The notes under the pieces: generated by a model
What the model was told of the DNA's origin: nothing
Databases searched by the model: none
The model's input: the letters and a program-made list of their open reading frames with translations, nothing else
Position numbers and translations under genes: made by a program
Source: Sepioteuthis lessoniana
Lineage: Eukaryota > Mollusca > Cephalopoda > Myopsida > Loliginidae
DNA length: 64,000 nucleotides
Assembly: GCA_963585895.1 (NCBI GenBank)
Contig: OY757916.1
Coordinates: 18,903,223-18,967,222, forward strand
Direction: 5' to 3'
Shown here: piece after piece, positions 21,472-31,444 of the stretch
How the letters are laid out: the number at the start of each line of letters is the position of its first letter
Numbering within the stretch: position 1 is the stretch's first letter

Positions 21472-21535
21472 TCGACCGTGGATTGAACCCAGGTCTCCAG
21501 GACTATTGGCGAACACTCTTCTCATTAGACGAATA
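21472..21535 (-). mobile_element. SINE A fragment (head only)
   Basis: Inverted B box (GGATTGAACCCAGG) and A-box region (TTGGCGAACACTCTTCTCAT) remain. The body is missing. Confidence 0.75.
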
Positions 21536-21539
21536 TTAA

Positions 21540-22238
21540 AGCAAACTATATTAAAACAAAAATTGATAAGACACAACAAAATAGTAAATGTGGTGACATA
21601 GATAAAACGATCAATCATATAATAAACGAATGCTGTAAATTAGTACAAAAAGAGTATAAGACAAGGTACGACTGGTTGGGTGAGGTTATCCACCGGGAAT
21701 TGTGCACCAAAAATTGTTTTAATTTGACCAAAGTAGTGGAATAAGCACAGCCCAGAATCTGTCCAGGAAGCTCAGACTCGCAAACGTCTCTAGAATTTTG
21801 AGGTACAAATGGATCACCTAATCTCAGCCAGACGACCAGACATAGTGATTTTCAACAAAAAAAGAGAACCTGATGAATAGTGGACTTTGCCGTCCCGGCG
21901 GACCACAGAGTGAAAATAAAAGAAAGTAAAAAAAAAGAGATAAATATCTAGACCTTGCTAGAGAGCAAAAAAACTATGGAACATGAATGTGACGATGATG
22001 CCATTTATGGTTGATGCATTTGGAACAATACTCAAAGGATTGCTGAAGGGACTGGAAGACTTGCAAATAAGAGGACAAGTGGAGACCATCCAGACTACAG
22101 CATTATTTAGATCGCCCTGAATACTGAGAGTCCTGGAGACTTGAGAGGGCTTGCTGTCACTCAAACTCCTTTAAAAACCACCAACTAACGCTGGTGTCAA
22201 AAACTCTCGTGGAAAATAATTATAATAATAATAATAAA
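21540..22238 (+). mobile_element. R4/Dong-like LINE, C-terminal part, copy 1
   Basis: Encodes a CCHC knuckle (CGDIDKTINHIINEC), then QKEYKTRYDWLGEVIHRELC. A restriction-like-endonuclease region follows (RPDIVIFNKKKRT, IVDFAVPADHRVK) and the C-terminal VETIQTTALF. This organisation matches site-specific-type LINEs with a C-terminal nuclease (R2/R4/Dong/NeSL group). I favour R4-like, without certainty. Several frame breaks occur. It ends in an AATAATAATA tail. Confidence 0.75.
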
Positions 22239-22672
22239 CATACAAACGGATCACCTAATCCCAGCCAGAAGACCAGACCTTATAATAGTCAACCAACAAA
22301 AAAAAAAGAATTTGCAAAATTGTCGACTTTGCTGTCCCGGTAGACCACAGAATATATCAGAAGGAATGTGAAAAGAAGGATAAGTACCTCGACCTTGCTA
22401 GAGAATTGAAAAAGCTGTGGAACATGAAGGTAACGATTGTACCAATTGTGATTGGTGCGTTAGGCACAATAACTAAAGGATTATTAAAAGTCCTGGAGGA
22501 TTTAGAAGTTGGCGAACTGGTAGAGACTATCCAAACGACAGCATTGCTGAGAACGGCCAGAATCCTGAAACGAGTCCTGGAGACTTGAGGAGATTTACTG
22601 TCACTCAGACTCGAGTGAAAATCCATCAGCTAACACTGATGTGAAAAACTCTAAAAGAGTAAATGATAATAA
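22239..22672 (+). mobile_element. R4-like LINE, C-terminal part, copy 2
   Basis: Starts at the equivalent of ACAAACGGATCACCTAATCC in copy 1. A 60-codon frame reads MKKLWNMKVTIVPIVIGALG then LETIQ-like VETIQTTALLRTARILKRVL. It ends with the family 3' end CTAACACTGATGTGAAAAAC and an A-rich tail. Confidence 0.75.
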
Positions 22673-22880
22673 TAGATGCTCTTGGAACAATCCCTAAAGG
22701 TTAGTGAAGGAACTGGAAGACTTGGAAAAAAGAAGACAAGTCGAGACCATCCAGACTACTGCATTATTAAGATCGGTCAGACGAGTCCTGGAGACTTAAA
22801 GAGACTTGCTGTCACTCAAACTCCAGTGAGAAACCATCAGCTAACACTGGTGTGAAAACTCTTTGTCATAATAAAAGCTA
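22673..22880 (+). mobile_element. R4-like LINE, last ~200 bp, copy 3
   Basis: Third head-to-tail 3' end, beginning near ATGCTCTTGGAACAATCCC and ending AGCTAACACTGGTGTGAAAA. All three copies share the same 3' terminus but start at different points, as expected of serial 5'-truncated insertions or a local duplication. Confidence 0.7.
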
Positions 22881-23009
22881 ACAATTAAGGTTTCAGTTAA
22901 CGATCAATATAAATAATTTGTACCGTTGGATATTGAGTATTCTTCCTTGTTTTTATTAACCGTCGGTGTTAATTTTTGACTGACATTGGTTTTAATATTA
23001 TATATATAT

Positions 23010-23252
23010 ATAAGTAAAGTTGGCGACCGTAGTCGAGGGCGACCAGAAGGCTTCCTATTCAATAGCTACTACACCGAAGTGTTGGGGAGGGCACTACTCC
23101 TTTCCTAGGATTGCTACACTTTACCCTTGATACGTACATTATATTGCTGAGTGTTAAGTAATGAGGTATCAAGTACCATTTTTAAAGTCTTTGGTATGAC
23201 ACGACCTGGAATTGAACCCAGGTCTCCCGGACCATTGACGAACACTCTAGTA
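23010..23252 (-). mobile_element. SINE A copy
   Basis: Inverted, with the tail (AAGTAAAGTTGGCGACC) at left and the B box (ATTGAACCCAGG) and truncated A-box end (GACGAACACTCTA) at right. It is preceded by a short TA run. Confidence 0.85.
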
Positions 23253-23261
23253 TGCATACAC

Positions 23262-23425
23262 AAATGAACAAAAAAGATACGACGAATGGGAATTTTTTTG
23301 TATCATTCCTTTTTATTATTATTCAACACAGATAGTTTCGACAACAGGTCATCATCAGGAAAAAGTTGAGGCGTAAAAAGAAGTTGGTTTTTTTAATGTT
23401 TTTTTTTTCTATGGTTTTTAAAGGG
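23262..23425 (-). mobile_element. Possible Penelope-like or hammerhead-bearing end fragment
   Basis: The minus strand reads CTGATGATGACC-TGTT-GTCGAAAC at 23358-23335. This fits a hammerhead core: CUGAUGA, a 3-bp GAC/GUC helix, then GAAAC. Surrounding text has no frame. Assignment to Penelope-like elements is inference from the known association. Confidence 0.35.
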
Positions 23426-23550
23426 GTTTATATGATTTAAGAGAAGCGACGAGAACTACAATGATGACGTAGCATAACCATTTGTTGAAGGAAATTACTT
23501 TCTGGTATCCAAGCGTCTTCAACTGACCTTATATATATATATATATATAT

Positions 23551-23762
23551 ACTGGTCTAGTGGGTAGAGTGTTCGCCAGTGGTCCGGGAGACCTGGGTTC
23601 AATCACAGGTCGAGTCATGGCAAAGACTTTAAAAATGGTTCTTGATACCTCCTTGCTTAACACTCAACAATATAAAGTACGTATCGAGGGTAAAGTGAAG
23701 CAATCCAGGGAAAGGAGTAGCGTCCTCCCCTACACCTCAGTGCAGTAGCTATTGAAAATGAG

Positions 23763-23765
<3 letters not shown>
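23551..23765 (+). mobile_element. SINE A copy, 3' end lost in (TA)n
   Basis: Clear head GGTCTAGTGGGTAGAGTGTT and a B-box region GGGTTCAATCACAGG. The body reaches CAGTAGCTATTGAAAATGAG, where TA repeats (23765-23822) replace the tail. Confidence 0.85.

Positions 23766-23822
<57 letters not shown>
23765..23822. repeat. (TA)n microsatellite
   Basis: About 28 TA units. Confidence 0.95.
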
Positions 23823-23823
<1 letters not shown>

Positions 23824-23825
<2 letters not shown>

Positions 23826-24176
23826 AGAAAATAGAAAAACAAAATAATCCAAAATTGGTTGATTTATTATTATGAAAAGTCAATGTTAAAACCTTTCGGG
23901 TGAAAACATTTTAAATATTTCTGCCTGTGCTAATCACGTGATAATTTTTCAAAATAGAACGCTGCTTGAACAATTATGATATCTTTCTTTGTATATATTT
24001 TTTTCTCTTTTCTTTTCTTATTTTGATAAAACATCCATCGCTGTTCAAGCAACGTTTTTTACCATCTTAAAGCCCTGATGAAGGTTTATTAGAACCAAAA
24101 CGTTTCAACGTTGACTTTCCATTATAATAAATTCATCACTTTTGGATTACTTTGTTTTTCTATTTTCTTCATATTA
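23824..24176. mobile_element. Inverted-repeat element 2 (possible Penelope-like end)
   Basis: Outer arms of at least 75 bp are inverted: GAAAATAGAAAAACAAAATA at left and TTTGTTTTTCTATTTTCTTC at right, with TGATTTATTATTATG / CATTATAATAAATTCATCA inside. The right half carries CTGATGAAGGTTTATTAGAACC followed by AAAACG (24075-24101). There is no reading frame. It is a different family from the foldback element at 5847. Confidence 0.6.
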
Positions 24177-24200
24177 TCGGACTTCTTTTCATTATTTACT

Positions 24201-24232
<32 letters not shown>

Positions 24233-24550
24233 TCCAACATTAGGAACGAAAGTTTGAAAAATATAAAATGCATAAAACATTTCTAATTCTGTACAGAAGA
24301 TTTGATTTTAATGACGAAAATGCAGTAAATATTCTTATTGCGAACAATGGTAAATTTGAATAAAAAAGAACCAAGCATGAGGAAAAATAACCGACTCAAA
24401 AATCATTTCTATTCGTGGGTGGTTTCTAAAACAAAATATTTAAATGTTCCCAACGAATCGTGACAATATTGTAATCTAAACAAATATTCTTTATTTGCCT
24501 GCGACATTGTTTCCTAAATCATCGCAATGGCGAACCGTAGCTAAGTTCAT
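24201..24550. other. (TA)n then unassigned
   Basis: A (TA)n run at 24201-24224 is followed by about 320 bp with no recognised feature. Confidence 0.5.
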
Positions 24551-24551
24551 A

Positions 24552-24603
24552 AATGACTTCATCATCATCACCATCATGTCATGCTACTAGCATGCGGTTC
24601 CCT

Positions 24604-24648
<45 letters not shown>

Positions 24649-25180
24649 CCTATTATCCATCTCTCCTTGAGCATCTTCTTGACAGCATCCAGTGTCAGCA
24701 CAGAGCTGCTGTATGTAAGTTTTTGCTCGTCGTCCACGTGTAAAAGCTCAAAATTGAACATCGCTTATGAATTCATTTTTATTTAACCAGCAGTTTCCAG
24801 TATGACTTGTTCGTTTTACTTGAATAGTTTATGAGATGAAAGGCAGGTGGCCATATAGTTGCTGTTTAGTGGGGTCTTGCTTCCAGGATTTCATAGCATT
24901 CTTGTGTTGTTTCCGACTTGGGTTTTCTCCATACATTTCGTTAGAATCCAGCTAGTGCATCCGTACAGTAGTGCCGACACTGCCACAGCTTGATAGAAAT
25001 CCTGTTTTATTCTCTCAGAGAGATAAGATATCCATATGATCGATAACCTGTCAATAGCAAAACAGGCCTTTGCTATGCGTATTTTGACGTCACTTTCAAT
25101 AGATGAGGTATTGCTGCCAAGGTATGTGAAATAGTTAACACATTTCAGGGGTTTGAATGACTTAGGTGTCGGTTTTTCAC
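24552..25180 (-). mobile_element. RTE-like LINE 3' end with internal (TC)n expansion
   Basis: Ends at ATCATCATCACCATCATG. On the minus strand it retains diverged versions of the C-terminal RTE blocks: a region matching TRMLRAILNKS/HPTR, the CTTWTLTK area and the KLVDKFTYLGSS area. A TC run (24607-24645) has grown where the family encodes WRERVRDI. It is strongly mutated. Confidence 0.8.
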
Positions 25181-25244
25181 ATTGAAAACGACTTCTGACA
25201 TTGAAAAATTCAGGGTGATAAAAATATCAACACCATTAAGGGAG

Positions 25245-26300
25245 CACCTTTATGATATAATTTTAAACAAACTTCGAGCGTTCTCTGTCTGTACATTTTT
25301 TATGATCTCCCCACTTGTGATTAAAAAAGGGTTCATATTTTTAATGGAGTATTTTTATTAGGACTGATATTAGATGTAAAACTGATATTTCGTAAACCAC
25401 CAGGGGAAGATTTCAATAAATGTGTTAACAGGGATGGTGTACATGTAGAGACTTTAATTCTGCTATTGGAAAATACAGGCCGATTAAAAAAAAATGTCAA
25501 GTCTTATGGGAGCCCTTTTATGATATAATTTCAATCAATCTTCACATTTTCCCAATCTCGGTCAAAACACTCTTGGAATCTCCCATTGGCGATTTTTTTT
25601 AAATTTAATATTTCTAAGAGAGTTTAAAATGATAGGGCTGAACACCTCACTTTGTGTAATAGTAATTTACTAAGCTTTTTGCTGAGATGTGGCACAAGGC
25701 CATATGAATGAGGAACCCAATGAGACTGTGCAATAGTTAGCTAGTGGGATTAGCAAACCATCCTGAGTGAGTTCGCGTCGCATCGGGTGCCCCATTCATA
25801 CGGTATTGTGCGACATCTAAGCATATAGCTTTGTAAATTTCTAAAAGTGGCAAGGCGGGACACCTCACGTGGTGTCATGGTTAGCTAGATGGATCAGCAA
25901 ACCATTGTTAGTAAGTTCGGTCCGCACAAGACACCCCTTACTGCTGGCCTTGTGCTCACAACTAAGCTAAGCTCGATAAATTACTAACTCGAGCTGACTT
26001 TATTGCTTGGCATCTAAGACGTCCCTAAAGAAGGCTGAGGGGAGCATGCATTTTTTTGTGACGGTCTCAAGTTGTCCGTGACCCACCCCAACCCCCGACA
26101 CTATAAAATGACTTCATGTCAATTCTGATTTGGTGGCAAGTCGACAACATCCCATATTTCTATGGGTGTACCTTTATTAAAAAAGTAGAATCAAAATTTA
26201 GAGACCTCTAGTGGAAGATTCCAAAAATGTGTTGACAGGGATGGTGAACAAGTGAAAACTTTAAAATTATATCATAAAGGAACACTCAGAGAAATGATTT
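25245..26300. repeat. Unclassified unit with inverted TTTATGATATAATTTTAAA motif
   Basis: GGGAGCACCTTTATGATATA (25245) recurs as GGGAGCCCTTTTATGATATA (25508) and inverted as TATATCATAAAGGAACACTC (about 26267). AATGTGTTAACAGGGATGGT (25420) recurs as AATGTGTTGACAGGGATGGT (26226). These look like ends and pieces of one unidentified repeat with SINE E copies nested inside. Confidence 0.5.
25667..25990. mobile_element. Cluster of three SINE E copies
   Basis: A minus copy (25667-25735, TTTACTAAGCTTTTTGCTGA) abuts a plus copy (25736-25852, with GCGACATCTAAGCATATAGC near its end), making an inverted pair. A second plus copy follows at 25866-25990 (TGGTGTCATGGTTAGCTAGA head, CACAACTAAGCTAAGCTCG end). 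Confidence 0.65.
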
Positions 26301-26417
26301 TTAGAAAATTTAAACACCTATGACATTAATATATCTAAAAGTCTAATTTACCTAATATATAGATATATTCTATATACGCATGATAAACATAGAGACTCAC
26401 TAAAGAACTCAGTTTGA

Positions 26418-26735
26418 CCTCAGCCCAGTAGGCTGGGGCTGTTGAAAACGCCGACTGCACCCACGACCACCACAACGAGTGTTCTGGATATGACATGAAA
26501 CAATCTTATAGCCAGGTTCCATTTAATGCTGAAACTAAGCGGAATGCGGTGTATCACTTCATTGCTATCACTTCCAGGTCCACTCTGGCCTGGAGTGGTA
26601 GCACCTGATAGATCCTATCTATGGGTCAAATAGAAATGTTTGACATTTAAACTAAGTGCAAAGAAATTACTTTTTGAAATAGAACTGCTTGATCATTTAA
26701 CTGTGAGTAAACAAATGACTGAAGTTTAATTGAAT
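26418..26735 (+). mobile_element. D repeat copy
   Basis: Head (CAGTAGGCTGGGGCTG...CGCCGACTGC), central block (CTCTGGCCTGGAGTGGTAGC), and internal units ending GAGTAAACAAATGACTG. The tail is missing because it meets the inverted copy at 26737. Confidence 0.85.
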
Positions 26736-26736
26736 T

Positions 26737-27150
26737 AGTTTGGTTTGGTTTGGTTTTATGACATATCAACCATTGTATGTTATTTAATACTTAATAAATA
26801 TTAATATATATAAACAGTTCTGTTTGAAACAATTCAGTTTAGCATAAGAACGCAGTTTAAATGTCAAAAACAGTTCTATTTCAAGCAATTCAGTCTAGCA
26901 TAAGTACACAGTTTTGTTTTATTTGTCCTATAGATTAGACCCTATCAGGTGCTACCAATCTGAACCAGAGTGGATCTAGTAGTGATGGCAATAAAGAGGT
27001 ACTCCGCATTCCCCAAAGCTCCAGCATTACTGAAGCATCACCATCAGATTGCTTAGTGTAATATCCAGGACGCTTGTTGGGGGAGTCTTACTCCTGTGCA
27101 GAGATGCCGTCGGTTTATTCTGCAGCCCCAGCCGACTGGGCCATTTATTG
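26737..27150 (-). mobile_element. D repeat copy, inverted
   Basis: Complete: tail TTTGGTTTTATGACATATCA, two internal units (CAATTCAGTTTAGCATAAGA, CAATTCAGTCTAGCATAAGT), central block and head (TTCTGCAGCCCCAGCCGACT). Confidence 0.9.
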
Positions 27151-27352
27151 AATTGTTTGTTATACATAGCAATACTTGGAACCATTTAATGACTTATGCT
27201 GAATTGAATTGTTAGACATAGAACGGTTTGATCATTTAACTGTATCTACAAAATGTGTTTAGAAATCATATATATTTGATATATAAGTAATTAGAAGATT
27301 TGGCATTAAATAGCCAACAATGGTTGATATGCCATAGAATCAAACCAAACCA
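27151..27352 (+). mobile_element. D repeat, internal and tail only
   Basis: Begins directly at the head of the preceding inverted copy, with internal units (ATACTTGGAACCATTTAATG) then the tail TTTGGCATTAAATAGCCAAC...GTTGATATGCCATAGA. Confidence 0.8.
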
Positions 27353-27355
27353 ATC

Positions 27356-27848
27356 ATTTTGACCTATTAACCTATAGCTGTGAGAGAAAAAGATTCATGT
27401 CTTTCCAATGGGTATCACTGTGAAGTGAAACTCAAACCCCCTTTCCCTGGATTTGAACTCGTTCCTCCCAGTTTACGTCCTATATTGATAATCATTACGC
27501 CATAATAAGGATGCGACGTATAGTTTATCTTTGAGTGAAGTTTAAATTCAATTTTCCTTCTCCTGCTGTATCTAAGCAAAAGAGACTGGCCTGCTCTGCT
27601 ATTGACCCATAGTTTCTATGGTGAGGCTCCAGGAATGCTGGAGTTTTGGGAAATGCGGAGTATCTCTCTATTGTCATCGCTCCCAGGTCCACTCTGGCCT
27701 GGAGTGGTAGCACCTGTTGGGGTCCTATCTATGACTCAAATAGAATAAAACTGTGTACTTATGCTAAAGAGACATTCAAACGACTTCGTCTAGGGTTTGA
27801 ATTTTGGTCACCGTGTCTATTTTTAAGATGATAACCGTTACACTGAAG
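27356..27848 (-). mobile_element. SINE C remnants split by a D fragment
   Basis: A C-like head region lies at 27365-27505 (inverted: GATTTGAACTCGTTCC, GATAATCATTACGCC). A second C tail is at 27515-27610 (TTTTCCTTCTCCTG) and its head at 27785-27848 (GTTTGAATTTTGGTCACCG, GATAACCGTTACAC). A plus-strand D central fragment (27612-27770) sits between tail and head. Confidence 0.6.
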
Positions 27849-27849
27849 G

Positions 27850-28180
27850 TGCTTCCTTAGGAACACGTTGTAACCTAAATAAAGGAGAATAAAGAAGTAT
27901 CAAAAGTTTTTATGTGGAAAAAAAAAGGAAGAAAGTAAAAGAGCAAGAGAGAAAAGAGAAAAAAAAGGAGGGACATTGAATAGTGTAGTTTGCCGAGTAA
28001 TTACCTGTAAAAAATTAGATATATTGGAATTTCTTTTAGATGATTTTCTTTTTAAAAATATACTAAATATTATATTATATTATATTATATCATTATATCA
28101 TATTATATTATATTATATCATAGTAATCTTTCGCGTTGCCATAACATAGACCTTCCCTTCGATTTTAACCTTTGAGGTAA
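27850..28180. repeat. Purine-rich tract and (TATAT)n-like repeat
   Basis: GA-rich tract (27915-27975) and about ten ATTAT/ATATT units (28066-28125). Nothing else was recognised. Confidence 0.7.
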
Positions 28181-28183
28181 GTT

Positions 28184-28664
28184 CCTGCGCCATAGTGGCT
28201 AAAGTGCTTGACTTCGACTTCGAAATAAAGAATTTCGATCTCCAGACGAGCTATTACATTCACTTTCTGACAAATATTTTTTGGGAAAGGTAGTAAGTAA
28301 AGTTGGCGACCGTAGTCGAGGCCAACCAGAAGGCTCCTTTTTCAATAGCTACTACACCAAAGTGTAGAGGAGGGCGCTACACCTTTCTCTGGATGGCCCC
28401 ACCTTACCCTTGATACGTACCTTACATTGCTGAGTATTAAGCAATGAGGTATCAAGTACCATTTTTATAGTCTTTGGTATGACTCGACCTGGGATTGAAC
28501 CCAGGTCTCCCGGACCATTGGCGAACATTCTACCCACTAGACCAATGATCCGGTTTGGGAAAGGTAAGAAACCCCTTACTCTTCTCACTTGTGGGTTAAA
28601 TAGTTTCACTACAGGGTTGGCATTGAATAACCCACGAAGGTTGATATCTCATTAAATAAAGAAA
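28184..28664 (+). mobile_element. SINE B copy, split by SINE A
   Basis: A diverged head (CGCCATAGTGGCTAAAGTGC, B-box-like ATTTCGATCTCC) and core to GGGAAAGGTA. After the SINE A insert it continues with GAAACCCCTTACTCTTCTCA, GTGGGTTAAATAGT, and the tail GGCATTGAATAACCCACGAA. It is older than the SINE A it hosts. Confidence 0.85.
28293..28553 (-). mobile_element. SINE A copy with a perfect 13-bp target duplication
   Basis: Inverted full-length SINE A (tail AGTAAAGTTGGCGACC at left, head TACCCACTAGACCAATG at right). TTTGGGAAAGGTA flanks it at 28280-28292 and 28554-28566, exactly duplicated from SINE B. This is clean evidence of LINE-machinery retroposition. Confidence 0.95.
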
Positions 28665-28913
28665 AGAAAATATCGACACATGAGAGTTAACGATGTGAAT
28701 CGGTGGACTTATAACACTAGTGATTTCTTTTTATATGACTTTTTGAATATACATTAAACAAAATAGATCAAATAAATGTTAGATTTTTTTAAGTCATGCA
28801 GAACTACAAAAACTATCTTAACTGTAAGTCGATTTGCATATCTAGCGTTTTGCTGGTATTTGTTTTAGAAATGCAAATTAGAAGATCATTCTAGAATCTC
28901 TTCATCAACATTG

Positions 28914-29837
28914 CAGGGGTTGGACAAAATAATTGGAAACACCTTGTATCCTAATTTTGAAACTCTAATGTAACCATCAAACGTTTGTTATTTTTATGGG
29001 TTTTTTTTTTTAATTTATTATTAATTTTTCTTGTCTTATTTTACTGAAATTGTTTTGTTTTTTTTACTGATATCTCAAGAAATTAATCAAAATTTATTAA
29101 AATGGAAGATCTATCAGACTTCAAAAGAGGTCAAACTGTTGGTGCTCGTGTGGCAGGTGCTAGTATTACAAAAACCGCTGAATTATTTAGTTTAGCAAGG
29201 AGTTCTGTCTGGAAAGTAATGATAGCATTTGAGATAGATGGAAAAGATCCTTCATCATCATCATATCGTGCTGGCAGCACGGATATCCCTGACCCTCTTT
29301 CGCCACTCCTCCCTATCGTTCATCGCCCTAGGCAGGTCTTCAGGACAACAACCTGTATCCTCACATAGCTGCTGAATGTACGTTCGTGCTGGTCGTCCTG
29401 CTTTCGCGCGGCCGTGTGTGGGGATCCATAAGAGTACATCTCTTATGAGTTCATCTCTGCTTCTCCAGCAATGTCCTGCATGTCTGGTTCGCCTAACTTG
29501 AATAGTTTTCGTGATAGGGGGCAGGTGGCCGTACAGTTGGTGTCTTGTGGGGTGTTGCTGCCAAGATCCTTACTGAAGCAAAATTCTAGAAGAAAGCGAA
29601 AGCAGTCCGATTGGGACCGTCGGACTCTTACGTAGATTTTTTGGAAGGTTTACAAAAATAAAGCTCCGAAAATTACAACAGAGATTAATGACCATCACGA
29701 GAACCCAGTTTCCTGAAAAACTGTTTGAAGGGAACAGCACAAAGCCGAATTTCACTGGAAGGCTGCAATAAAAAAACCACATTAAAATAAATTTCTTTGA
29801 AATTTCCAGGTGTTTCCATAATTTTGTCCGACCCCTG
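28914..29837 (+). mobile_element. Tc1-like transposon with paired TIRs, split by a LINE
   Basis: The left terminus CAGGGGTTGGACAAAATAAT and the inverted right terminus CAGGGGTCGGACAAAATTAT match. A frame from 29102 encodes MEDLSDFKRGQTVGARVAGA then KTAELFSLARSSVWKVM, the N-terminal DNA-binding helix-turn-helix of Tc1 transposases. Only about 0.6 kb remains without the LINE, so the catalytic DDE region is lost and it cannot move by itself. Confidence 0.9.
29253..29562 (-). mobile_element. RTE-like LINE 3' end inside Tc1, with a 9-bp target duplication
   Basis: 310 bp starting with ATC repeats. The minus strand encodes the RTE C-terminus (TKTIQVRRTRHAGHCWRSRD-type). AAGATCCTT occurs at 29244-29252 and 29563-29571. 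The sequence is close to the copy at 56.6 kb, suggesting a fairly recent insertion. Confidence 0.95.
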
Positions 29838-29839
29838 TA

Positions 29840-30190
29840 GGTTACTCCATACTATTTTCCTCTGCATATCTTAGTGAAAAAAATTATACCATCAATTTGA
29901 ATAACTTTCGTTTGTTTAAGTAAAATTTTATAAAAGCAGAATGATTGATTAATGATTAATCTTAACGACACGTCAACCCGTCTAAAGTTATTTTCTGCCT
30001 AGAAATAAAGAAGTAATGTTTTGCATCTTATCTGTTATAATCTAAGTCTAAGTGTGCTAATTTAAAAAACATAGTATACTCACTCATGCTACCATAACAA
30101 AATTGTACCAATATTTGGAATATGTGGCTTTGACGAGTAAAATTAAACAACTTTGGAGTTCTGATCGATGCACGATCTCACTACAGTGGT
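29840..30190. other. No feature recognised
   Basis: AT-rich sequence without recognisable elements. Confidence 0.4.
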
Positions 30191-30191
30191 A

Positions 30192-30945
30192 ATGGTTGGT
30201 TGGTTGGTTAGGTTTTATGGCATACCAACCCTTGTAGGTTAATTAATGCCAAATTCTGTTAATACGTATATATTAAATATATATGAATTGTAAATGAATA
30301 GTTTGTAGATTGCATTATTAAAAGAGCCAGAGCTCATTTGTTTGCACACAGTTAAATGATTTCAAGTATTCCCATAAAACACAAATAATTCTATATAGTA
30401 TTAATCCATGTTTACATGAATTTAGATGGTTTCAAGTATTGCTATCAAATACAAATAATTCTATTTAGTATTAATCCATGTTTACATAAATTTAGATGGT
30501 TTCAAGTATTGCTATCAAATACAAATAATTCTATTTAGTATTAATCTATGTTTACACAAATTTAGATGGTTTCAAGTATTGCTATCAAATATAAATAATT
30601 CTATTTAGTATTAATTATTTTTTTGCTCAGAGTTAAATGGTTCTGTGTAATACTAACAACTTAATTTCACGTTAGTTATTTGTTTGCGCACAGTTAAATG
30701 GTTAAACAGTTCTATTTAACCCATAGATGGAACCCTAACAGGTACTACCACTTTGGTGTAGAGTAGACCGTAAAGTAATACTAACGAATGGGGTGTTCTG
30801 CATTTCCGAAAGCTACAGAACTGGAACCTCACCATGAGATGTAGTTTGTATATCCTAAATACACGTTTGAAGGTGGCGTTTAACAGTTCTGCAGATATGC
30901 TGTTGGCGTATTCTTCAGCCTTTGTTGACTGGGCTGTATAGTCGT
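30192..30945 (-). mobile_element. D repeat with a 70-bp internal tandem array
   Basis: Tail (GGTTTTATGGCATACCAACC), then about four copies of a ~70-bp unit (30345-30620; TTTAGATGGTTTCAAGTATT, GCTATCAAATACAAATAATT, CTATTTAGTATTAATCCATG), then the central block and a degraded head (GCCTTTGTTGACTGGG). The array shows the variable region of D expanding. Confidence 0.85.
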
Positions 30946-31209
30946 GAGAATGAAATTATTCACAGAAGTAACAGTCGTACTAATTAATTTTTTCTCAGTG
31001 AAGTGCTCCTTCGCTTGTGTTTGCATGGATCGGATTATTCTTTTAAAAAGGCTCAACACAGTCGTCCAATTCATAGCTTTTTCTTATTCTCCGACATGAT
31101 CCAAGTATATATTCATCTTCTTGGGTTTTGGGGGGGTTGTTTTGATTTTTATTTATTTATCTATCTTTTTATTGAAGAGTCCCCTTTGTGTAATTCCTAA
31201 ACTGCTGAC

Positions 31210-31375
31210 CAGCAACATCGTAGTAAGCGAGTTCGAATTCCTGTCGCGTTATTATCAACACTCTCAGGAAAAGCATGAACTCAATCAGCTATGGATTAGA
31301 TAGCAAACCCTATTGTCCCTCAACAAAGATTGCTTTATCATTAAATAACCCACAAAGGTTGATATACCATTAAAA
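31210..31375 (+). mobile_element. SINE B fragment
   Basis: Retains ATCGTAGTAAGCGAGTTCGA (B box), a shortened core and the tail TTAAATAACCCACAAAGG...TTGATATACCATTAAA. The 5' head is missing. Confidence 0.75.
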
Positions 31376-31444
31376 ACTGAAAACTTTATTTTCACTTCGT
31401 GGTTCATTGAAAATGATTCGCACTCAATATTCAAGTATTCCTAT
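31376..31444 (-). repeat. D internal sequence flanking the LTR element
   Basis: Ends CAATATTCAAGTATTCCTAT. It continues after the LTR element as CAAATACAAATGATT (36380 onward), matching the D internal unit, so the LTR element inserted into a D copy. Confidence 0.7.
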
